A DNA stretch of 64,000 nucleotides, taken from contig NW_020945064.1 in assembly GCF_900497805.2 (NCBI RefSeq), positions 3,001,807 through 3,065,806 of the forward strand, read 5' to 3'. Positions 56,363 through 64,000 of the stretch are shown in pieces. The notes below the pieces were generated by a model that had not been told where the DNA came from, ran no database searches, and worked only from the letters and a program-made list of their open reading frames with translations. Made by a program: the position numbers and the translations under genes. The DNA comes from Vombatus ursinus (lineage: Eukaryota; Chordata; Mammalia; Diprotodontia; Vombatidae). Numbering within the stretch: the stretch's first letter is position 1; the number at the start of each line of letters is the position of its first letter.

Positions 56363-56529
56363 TTTATTTTATTTTTTTTTTTTTTTTGTTGTTGTTGTTA
56401 GGCAATGGGGTTAAGTGACTTGCCCAGGGTCACACAGCTAGTAGGTGTTATGTGTCTAAGGCCAGATTTGAACTCAGGTCCTCCTGAATCCAGGGCTGGT
56501 GCTCTATCCACTGCGCCACCTAGCTGCCC
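56363..56529 (-). repeat. WSINE1/SINE1-type SINE, antisense, with perfect TSD
   Basis: A T-rich tail, then 'GGTTAAGTGACTTGCCCAGG', and the head 'GCGCCACCTAGCTGCCCC'. CCACTACTCTATTT is duplicated at 56,349-56,362 and 56,530-56,543. It inserted in the antisense L1. Confidence 0.92.
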
Positions 56530-57522
56530 CCACTACTCTATTTTTTTAACCAGTACCAGATTGTTTTCATGATTACCACTTTGTAAGATAGTTTGAAATC
56601 TAGCACTGCTAGTTGCCTTCATTTTTATTTTTTTTCATTGATTCCACTGATATTCTTGATATTTTGTTCTTCCAGATAAATTTTATAATTTTTTCTAGCT
56701 CTATAAAATAATTTTTGGTAGTTTGATTGGTATGGCACTGAATAAGCAAATTCAGATAGAATTATCATTTTTATTATATTGGCTCAGCATATCCGTGAAC
56801 AAATAATATTTTTCCAGTTGTTAAGATCTGCGATTGTGTGAAAAGTGTTTTGTAATTGTGTTCATAGAGTCCCTAGGTTTGTTTTGGCAGGTAGACTCCC
56901 AAATATTTGATGCTGTCTGTAGTTATTTTAATTTCTCTGTTTCTTCCTGCTGGACTTTGTTGGTAACATATAGAAATGCTGATAATTTATGTTAGGTTAA
57001 TTTTATATCTTGCAACTTTACTAAAGTTGTTAATTGTTTTTTAGTTGATTCTGTAGGATTCTATAAGTATACCATTATATCGTCTGCAAAGAGTAATAGT
57101 TTTATTTCCTCATTGCCTAATTCCTTCATTTTCTTTTTCTTGTCTTATTACTATAGCTAAGATTTCTAGTACAATACTGAATAAGTTTGATGATAATGGG
57201 CATCCTTGCTTCACCCCTGATCTTATTTAGAAGGCTTCTAACTTATCCCCACTACAGATAATGCTTGCTGATGGTTTTAGATAGATACTACTTATCATTT
57301 TAAGGAACATTCCATTTATTCCTGTACTTTATAGAGTTTTTAATAGGAATGAATACTGTATTTTGTCAAAAAACTTCTTCTGCATCTATTGAGAATCATA
57401 TGATTTTTGTTCTGTTATTGGGATAGCCAATTATATAATTTTCCTAATATTGAACCAGCCCTGCATTCCTGGTATAAATTCCACCTGGTCATAGTATATT
57501 ATCTTTGTATATTGTTGTAATC

Positions 57523-58330
57523 AGAAAAGGAAAATGACAGCTCTTGGAGGGGATGCTGGAAAATTTAGGCACTGAAGCATTTTTGGTGGAGTTGTGAACT
57601 GATTCAACCATTCTGGAGAGCAATTTGGAACTATGCCCAAAGGGTTATAAAACCTTGCATACCCTTTGATCCAGCAATACCACCACTAGATCTGTATCCC
57701 ACAGAGATTTAAAAAAAAAAAAGGAAAAGGACCTATATGTACAAAAATATTTATAGCAGCTCTTTTTCTGGTAGCAACAAATTGGAAATTGAAGGGATGC
57801 CCATTAATTGAGGAATGGCTGAACTAGTTATGGCATATGATTATGATGAAATACTATTGTGCTATAAGAAATAATGAGCAAGATATTCAGAAAAACCTGG
57901 AAAGATTTATATGAACTGATGCAAGTAAAATAGTAACAGCAAAATTGTACAGTGATCAAATGTGAATGACTTAGCTGTTCTCAGCAACACAAAATGATCC
58001 AAGACAATCCCAAAGGACTTGTGATGAAAAATGCTATCCAACTCCAGAGAAAGAACTGATGGAGTCTGAATGCAGATTGAAGCATACTTTTTAAAATTTT
58101 CATCATTTTTCTTGTTTGGGTTTTCTTATTTGCCTCGTGTTTTCTTTCACAACATGACTAATATGGAAATGTATTTTGCATGACTGCACTTGTACAACAT
58201 ATAAAATTGCTTGCCTTCTCAATGAGTGGGCAGGAGAAAGAGGGATAGAATTTGGAACTCAAAGTTTTTTCAAAATGAATGTTAAAAATTGTTTTTAAAT
58301 GTAATTAAGGGAAAATAAAATATTAGATAC
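57523..58330 (+). mobile_element. 5'-truncated sense L1 inserted in the antisense L1
   Basis: It carries 'GGTGGAGTTGTGAACTGATT', 'GAGAGCAATTTGGAACTATG', 'TTTGATCCAGCAATACCACC', 'GGAAATTGAAGGGATGCCCA' and the 3' UTR to an A-rich tail. ATTGTTGTAATC (57,511-57,522) and ACTGCTGTAATC (58,331-58,342) are a likely 12-bp target-site duplication with two mismatches. The antisense L1 continues on both sides. Confidence 0.8.
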
Positions 58331-58404
58331 ACTGCTGTAATCTACATGCTAGTATTTTATTTAAAATTTTTTGCATTAATATTCATTAGGGAAATTTACA
58401 TGCA

Positions 58405-59950
58405 CCCCTGATCCCATGCCATCCATCTTCTCTAGCAGATTGTCCCATCTATCATCCCCACTCTCACTAATCTGCGATCTCTACCTGTCTACTGACTATT
58501 TCACTGCTGCCTATAAACACAATCATGTCTCCTCTATCAATAAAAAAAAACTTTTACTTGATCTGACCAACCCTATTATCTATCATTGCTTATCTCTCCT
58601 TCCTTTGTGGCTAAACTTGAGAGGACTGTCTAGAATAGTTTCCTCTCTCTCTTTGTCTCTCTGTCTCTGTCTCTGTCTCTCTATCTCTCTCTCTCCCCAT
58701 CCATCCGTCCAGTTTGGCTTCTGACCTCATCATTCAGCCAAAACTGCTCTCTCCAAAGTTACTAACAACCTCTTAAGTGTCACATCTAATGGCCTTTTCT
58801 CAGTCTTCATCCTTCTTAACTTCTCTGTGGATGCTGACACCATCAATTAACCTCTTCTGAATACTCCCTAGGTTTCTGTGACACTACTGTCTTCTAGCTC
58901 TCCATCTACCTGACTGCTCTATCTCAGTCTCCCTTTCTTGATCTTCATCCAGATCATACCAACTAACCGTGGATATCCCACTGGACTCTGTCCTGGGCCC
59001 TCTTCTCCCCCTATAATATTTCCCTTGGTGATCTCATCAGCCACCATAGGTTCAATTATCATTTCTATGCCAATGCTTCTCACATCTCCTTATCCAGCTT
59101 CACTTCTCTCCTACCCTTCAGCTCCACATTTCCAACTACCTATTAGCTATCTCAGACTGTATATCTGATAAACTTAACTTTTCCCAAAATGAACTGATTA
59201 TCTTTCCCCCAATCCCTGCACTCTTCCCAATTTTCCTATTAATGTGGAGGCCTCATCATTCTCCTAGTCACCCAGGATTGCAAACTAGTATCATCCTTGA
59301 ATTCTCACTCACCTCCCCGTGTCCAATTTGTTGCAGGCCTTTATCACCTCATTCCTAGACTGCTGCAATAGCCTACTGGTTGGACTCCCCACTTCAAATC
59401 TCTCCCTACTCCATTCCATCCTTCACGCAGTAGTCAAAGTGATCTTTCAAATGCACAGTTCCAACCATATCATCCTTTTATTAAATAAACTCCAGGGTCA
59501 AATAAATAATCCTGTTTGGCATTCAAGGCCCTTTATAACCTGATTCCTTTCTCCCTTTCCTATTTTCTTACACCTTTATACCTTACTAGCGTCCTTGCTG
59601 TTCCCCACAGAAGACACTCCAGGTCATAACTGCATTCTCACTGGCTGCCCCCCCCCACACACCCCCTCTGGAATGCCCTCCCTCCTTAGCTCCATCTCCC
59701 GGCTTACCTGGCTTCCTCCAACTCCCAGATAGAATTCCACCTTCTATAAGAGGTCTTTCTCAATTCCCCTTAGTGTTTCCCTGTTAATTCCCTGTTAATT
59801 ATCTCCAATTTACTCTGTGTATATCTTATTTGCACATTGTTTTTTTGCACCCTGACTGTGATCTCCTTGAGAGCAGAAATTGTATTTTCCCATTCTCTGT
59901 ATCCCCAGTGCTTAGCACAGTGCCTGGTATATAACAGATGCTTAAATGTG
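58405..59950 (+). repeat. L2 LINE, sense, RT to 3' end
   Basis: Sense L2 ORF2: 'KLLLDLTNPIIYHCLSLLPL' then 'WLNLRG' (before the RT core), 'FSVDADTIN' in the motif A position (usually LSAAFDTVDH), 'ITSFLDCCNSLLVGLPTSNL' after the core, and a 3' UTR ending 'CTTAGCACAGTGCCTGGTAT', 'ATAACAGATGCTTAAATG'. About 1.5 kb of one element. The frames are broken. Confidence 0.8.
58638..58698. repeat. (TCTC/TCTG)n microsatellite
   Basis: An imperfect CT-rich run inside the L2. Confidence 0.8.
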
Positions 59951-60416
59951 TTAATTTATTGATATCTAGCTACACAGTCCCCACATTGTATTTATAAGGT
60001 TGATTTTTTTTTTACCCCAGGTGTAAACCTTTGCATCTATCCCTATTAATTTTCATATTCTTAGATTTCGTTAAACTTTTTGGCCTACTAATAACTTTTT
60101 GAACCCAACACCCAATCCAGTGCATCTGCTCTCCCTCCTAACTTTGTCTAAGCTGGAAATTTGATAAATATGCCTTTATCTAAAACACTGATAAAATGTT
60201 AAATGACATACAGCCAAGGGTAGATCATTGGGGTACTACGTTAGAGACCTTCTTCCAAGTTGATATTCACCTCTTACTAATTTCTCTTTTGTTCTGGTTA
60301 AACCAGTTTCAAAGAAACCTATAGGCTATCATCTGGCCCACATCTCTCCATAAAAAAAAAAAGCATGAATTACTTTATCAAATGCTTTGCTAGAGTTGAG
60401 GTAAACGATATCTGGA

Positions 60417-60580
60417 TCAGGTGGAAGAGACCTCAGAGGCGATCTATCTAGTCCAGACTCCTTATTTTATAGATGACTTGTCCAAAGTCACGGAAGTAGT
60501 ATAGGTCAGAAGTAAGATTTGAACCCAGGTCCTCTGACTCTAGTGCCAGCTCTCTTTCCACTGTCCCACTGTTTTCCATT
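60417..60580 (-). repeat. MIR SINE, antisense, inside L3
   Basis: 'GAAGAGACCTCAGAGGCGAT', 'CTTATTTTATAGATGACTTG', 'TTGAACCCAGGTCCTCTGAC' and 'CTCTCTTTCCACTGTCCCAC' give a reversed MIR. L3 text continues on both sides. Confidence 0.75.
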
Positions 60581-60782
60581 TCCTTGATCTACCTGTTGAG
60601 TGGTCCTTTCAAAAAAGGAAATTATGAATTATGTAATTATGTTGGTCTGCCATGACTTGTTTTGGATGAAGCCATAGTGGCTTTTTGTGATCATTGCTTC
60701 CTTTTTTTTTAGGTATTAGCTGTCCCTCGGATATGCTTAAGAACCAAAGTCAAGCTCACTGGCCTATATTTTATAGACTCTA

Positions 60783-60796
60783 CTGTGTATGTTTGT

Positions 60797-60844
<48 letters not shown>

Positions 60845-60845
60845 T
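60783..60845. repeat. (TG)n microsatellite
   Basis: About 20 TG units with minor interruptions, followed by a short GA run, within the L3. Confidence 0.9.
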
Positions 60846-61929
60846 TTGTCCTTTTCTCATCTTACAGGTACCTCTCCCATTTTCCATAATCTTTCAAAGA
60901 TCACCTTCTGTGACTCATCAATCTCATCTGCCAATGCTTTCAGTATTCTAGAATGTACTTTGTCTTAGCATGATGGCCTGAATTCACAAAGGGCAGCTAG
61001 GTGCCTTCTTATTATCTCCCTACTTACCTTGTGTCTCAGCTCCTTATGATTCTCTCATCTGTCTTTTCCAGATTATTGTCCTTCCCGGAAGAGGGAAAGG
61101 GGGACAAAATAAAAAGTTGAATAGTTCCATTTTCTCTGGCATCTATCACCATTGTCCTTGCCAACCAAAGCAGTGAGCCTAATGCTTCTTTGATCCTCTC
61201 TTTTCCCCAACATTGCTTAGGCTAATACTCTTTTATTGTCTTTGACTTTCCTCTTCAGCCCAGGTTAGTCGGAGCTTTATCACTTCTGTTCTGGATTTGA
61301 GTTATTTATGGGAAATTCCTTCCTCTTAGTTTCTGGACAAATAGGTTTAGCCAAGCAAAGGAATTGGACTTTTGAATGGTACTTCACATACTGGGGTAAT
61401 TTGCATTTGTGTGATGGGCCAAATAGACATGATTGGAAGCCAGAGAGGATAATCCATTACAGCTCCCAACCCTATTTTTACAGGACCATGATACACTTTC
61501 ATATTCTTTCTCTTTTACCTGACCTTGCTTCTATCTTTTGTTTGTACCTTTTAAAAATCTACACTGCTCATTGAGTTCCCTGTGCATCTACATTAGTCTC
61601 CCTAGGCAACTTTCCTTTTTCTTCTTCATTGAAATCTTCTTTCTCTTCATAATTTCATCCTTGAGAGCTTCCCATTCTACTTGGCCTATCATAGCATTTT
61701 AGTCCATGGGATCCCATTCTGTGAACCATTTTATTCTGCGAACCCTTTGAAATCTGCTTTCCCCAAATTCATGGAGCATGTCACTCAACATATACTCAGC
61801 TTTCCTCTTCTTTACCACAAATTCTTTTCTACCCATGGAATTTCCTCCATCATTTCTACCTCAAGATCTAGTTCCTCTTTCTTTGTGAGGACATCCATAA
61901 TAACAACTCCCATTTTTGCAACAAGAAAT

Positions 61930-62070
61930 CAGAGGTTCACAGGACCATATACAATAGAGGCCATGTGGTCCAACCTTACTTTACAGAAGAGGCCTAGAGA
62001 AGTGGCAGGATTTGAACAAAGGTCCTCTAATTCCAAATGTAGCCCTCTCTACTGTACTATCAGCCTCTCA
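61930..62070 (-). repeat. MIR-type SINE fragment, antisense
   Basis: 'GGCCATGTGGTCCAACCTTA', 'CTTTACAGAAGAGGCCTAGA' and 'ATTTGAACAAAGGTCCTCTA' are reversed MIR blocks within the L3 region. Confidence 0.55.
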
Positions 62071-62299
62071 ATTATTAAATTATCCTCATATCTCTACTTT
62101 GCAATACAGTATTGTAAATCTTTCAAGGAACACATTCACAGGAACAGTACTGGTTTTAATGGCATTTTCCCCCTCTCTCCATGCCCTTTTTAAGAGCCAA
62201 GTTTAAAGTTGATGACTTATGTTCTGCTCTGGTACCTTGAATCTAACTAATCTGTCTTGAGGTGAAGCTGTGCCTAAATTATCTTTAGTAACTGAGATG

Positions 62300-62594
62300 C
62301 CTACATTACTCAAACAGTTCCAGCTGTGGAGTTACCATTTTGCCATCCTAGTTCTAAAAACTATCTTTAGGGAAAGAGACTACACGCTTTCTGCTGGTTT
62401 CATTCTGGGATCTACTGATCTTCTGTGTGTAGTTGGTAAGCAGAGCTCCAGGAAAATGTGAATGATGTCCTACTTTAAGTATCACGTCAGATATGACCTT
62501 TCTCAAAATGGTTCCTATTAATCCATGCAAGCAAATGCCTCATTTTATCCTTTCACCCAGAGGGTAAACACGACTACTCAGCTGAAAGCCCTGC
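62300..62594. other. unassigned DNA
   Basis: No feature recognised. Confidence 0.4.
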
Positions 62595-63161
62595 ATGAAG
62601 AACCCATGGTTTCTGGGCCACACTCCTGAATGGGCATGCTTTCATTGGCAGGCACAGACCTGTGGGCTTGACTTTGGACAATCCATACGTGACGAGTCTT
62701 TTCCAAAGTCTTTACGGCCCTGTGGTAAGGAGCCCCCTCGCAAGTGGGCGTTCACGGTTTTCTTTAGCTGCATCTGGACGGTCCAAGAACTGACACCTCT
62801 GCTAGACTGGCAAAGAAAGAAATTGCTGTCAGCATCTTCCAGCCAAGGACAGCCCCATCACCAGGAGGAAGACACAAAGAAGTCAACAGCTGGAAAGCTT
62901 GACAGAATTAGTCACGCATGTCTCCTTCCCAACTCAGGGATGGGGATCTGTGAGCCTCAGCCGACCGTCTCAGGGTTTCCAGTCTACACTGGCTCTGAAA
63001 TGGATTGTAGGCAAGTTTTTGAAAACGTCTTGAAAACTTTGTGTGATGAGGTTAAAAGAGGCTCCACAGGTAGACAACTCTTATGTTTCAATGTAGCCCT
63101 ACTGAGAGCTTTCCCGGATTTAACAAGAGAAGTACTTGCTTATTTCAGGACATGGACTTGA
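62595..63161 (+). CDS. unidentified 188-codon ORF, coding status doubtful
   Basis: This is the longest uninterrupted open frame in the window outside the LINE-derived and PSMD7 sequences. It begins MKNPWFLGHTPEWACFHWQA and ends FPDLTREVLAYFRTWT. It has no signal peptide, membrane segment, zinc motif or domain that I recognise. It lies in a stretch without nameable repeats, less AT-rich than its neighbours. No promoter, Kozak-strength start or poly-A signal stands out. A frame of this length can arise by chance in 64 kb read in six frames. It might be a single exon, a lineage-specific lncRNA ORF, or nothing. Confidence 0.15.
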   Translation: MKNPWFLGHTPEWACFHWQAQTCGLDFGQSIRDESFPKSLRPCGKEPPRKWAFTVFFSCIWTVQELTPLLDWQRKKLLSASSSQGQPHHQEEDTKKSTAGKLDRISHACLLPNSGMGICEPQPTVSGFPVYTGSEMDCRQVFENVLKTLCDEVKRGSTGRQLLCFNVALLRAFPDLTREVLAYFRTWT

Positions 63162-63179
63162 GGTGTCTGGTAGCACCGT

Positions 63180-63560
63180 TAGCCAGAAATAGCCCGTTGC
63201 TATAACACCGGAGGAAGGAGAGCAGAACTAGGGTTTTTTCTAGACACCATAAACAGCAGCATCAGATGACTACAACCAATTAAGAAAATTAAAGTTTAAC
63301 CCAAAAGAAGAAAACAAAAATTTGAATTGTCATTCAAGCTCAGCTGGTCATGTGATTTGCAGTGTCACTAAAAAGTGGCCTCCCCGAAGCTCTCACTGCT
63401 CTGGGGTTAACTCCCTGAGATAAACCAGGTTAATCATGAATGTGGTTACGCTTGGGATTATACTGAATTCTATGGAAAATATTGGATATTGTTATTATTG
63501 CAATGTTGTACCTGGCAGTAACTTCGCTACACGGCAGGAGATGATGGGCAATGATGTCTT
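63180..63560. other. unassigned DNA
   Basis: No gene or repeat recognised. Confidence 0.4.
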
Positions 63561-63589
63561 CCACTGGTATCTTCAAGATGTCGAGAGGT

Positions 63590-63842
63590 GGAGAAAGGCC
63601 CTGGCATAATGAATAGAACCGCACCATGCCACCCCTTTGTGAAAAAGACACAGGCTCAAAGGTAGCCTCAGACACTTACTAGCTATGTGATTCTGGGCAT
63701 TATTTAATCGCTCTCTGCCTGAGTTTCTTCATCTGTAAAACGGGGATTATAATGGCACCCACCTTTCAGGTTTATTGTGAGGATAAAATATTCATAAAGC
63801 ACTTTGCAAATCTTAAGGTATTATAGAAATGCTAGCCATTAT
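63590..63842 (+). repeat. MIR/THER1-type CORE-SINE
   Basis: 'CTCAGACACTTACTAGCTAT', 'AGTTTCTTCATCTGTAAAAC', 'TTTATTGTGAGGATAAAATA' and 'AAAGCACTTTGCAAATCTTA' follow MIR order to the 3' end. Confidence 0.8.
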
Positions 63843-63844
63843 CT

Positions 63845-63900
63845 TTTTAGTCATGGTTTACAAAACACTTCTCACAACAACCTAACGAGGCAGGTAGTCA
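63845..63900 (-). repeat. MIR fragment, antisense
   Basis: 'TTTACAAAACACTTCTCACA' and 'ACAACCTAACGAGGCAGGTA' are reversed MIR 3' text. The window ends 100 bp later with nothing recognised. Confidence 0.5.
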
Positions 63901-64000
63901 ATAGCCAACCAGCCATCATTTTATTAGCACGGGAACTTGGTGACATGAATAGAAGTCTTAGAGGCCTGCCTGTAGCTTAACTACCTTTACAATGCTGATG

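Larger units (their letters stand above)
55757..58400 (-). mobile_element. L1 ORF2 and 3' UTR, antisense, split by another L1 and a SINE
   Basis: The 3' UTR lies near 55,770-55,910. The C-terminal frame (55,926-56,135) reads MMEYYCAIRNDEQDGVRKTW and 'LHELMQSEVSRAKRTLLHSN', the L1 ORF2 end. The reversed RT region follows to 57,522. After a sense L1, the reversed 'MNINAK' RT block resumes at 58,343-58,400 ('TTTGCATTAATATTCATTAG'). Strongly degraded. Confidence 0.75.
55060..62290 (-). mobile_element. long CR1/L3 LINE, antisense, split by nested insertions
   Basis: The 3' UTR is at 55,060-55,757 ('GAGCTGGAAGAGATCCCAGA', 'CATCTAGACTTTTCTTGACA', 'AGGAAGAACAAGTCTAATCT'). ORF2 resumes at 59,955. On the minus strand RT motif A reads IVYLNSSKAFDKVI (60,369-60,413), where the usual YLDFSKAFD aspartate is now Asn. 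The next block reads WKKVSNVVPQ then STLG (about 60,200-60,250; normally GVPQGSVLG). Motif C context reads GIFIKFPA then TKLGG (about 60,150-60,175; normally KFADDTKLGG). Upstream ORF2 text reaches about 62,290. It is an ancient, inactive CR1-clade (L3) element. The gap at 55,757-59,955 holds L1 and L2 sequence. Confidence 0.8.

Noticed and set aside
55757-58330. Twin-priming (5' inversion) of one L1
   Set aside because: Both opposing parts contain the L1 C-terminus and 3' UTR, and antisense L1 resumes after the sense part. They are two insertions, one inside the other.

Overview
The window looks like one nuclear segment of a marsupial genome. It holds a single recognisable host gene, PSMD7 (26S proteasome subunit Rpn8), on the + strand from about 28,990 to 41,370. 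The gene sits in AT-rich DNA made mostly of old non-LTR retroelements. Marsupial origin is inferred from the repeats: many tRNA-headed SINEs of the WSINE1/SINE1 type (head GGGGCAGCTAGGTGG), MAR1 SINEs with an RTE-like tail, an RTE/BovB-like LINE, a full-length HAL1 (L1 ORF1 without ORF2), and long L1, L2 and L3/CR1 pieces. No Alu, B1 or B2 is present. The young SINE type leans towards an Australian lineage, but I cannot exclude an American marsupial.

Layout. 1-8,050: L2, L3, MIR and tRNA-SINE fragments, including an L1 3' end inside an L2 with a visible target-site duplication (TSD). 8,050-15,010: old HAL1-like and L1 sequence plus an RTE-like LINE on the minus strand. 15,000-21,100: mostly unassigned DNA with SINEs and L1 3' ends. 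21,140-22,690: a decayed processed copy of the splicing factor gene SLU7 on the minus strand. 22,700-25,390: L1 pieces holding an L2 piece and a MAR1 SINE. 28,770-29,480: the PSMD7 CpG island, with a YY1-type element and a GGAAGC-rich hexamer array. 29,181-41,047: seven PSMD7 coding exons whose lengths add up to exactly 324 codons plus a stop. 41,400-48,370: L2, MIR, a CR1/L3 3' end and a full-length 7SL RNA retropseudogene. 48,389-51,499: a TSD-flanked HAL1. 55,060-62,290: a long minus-strand CR1/L3 LINE split by nested L1, L1, SINE and L2 sequence. 62,595-63,161: an unexplained 188-codon ORF.

The most unusual observations are a roughly 560-580 bp segment present twice, at 23,254-23,835 and inside PSMD7 intron 1 at 29,565-30,125, at about 98% identity by hand count, the second copy lying between exact 13-bp inverted repeats; the HAL1 with a repeated 3' module; the 7SL retrocopy; and the four-level nest at 55-62 kb. 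I see no convincing retroviral or LTR element, CRISPR, tRNA or rRNA gene, and no new multi-gene system. PSMD7 is the only gene I consider functional.
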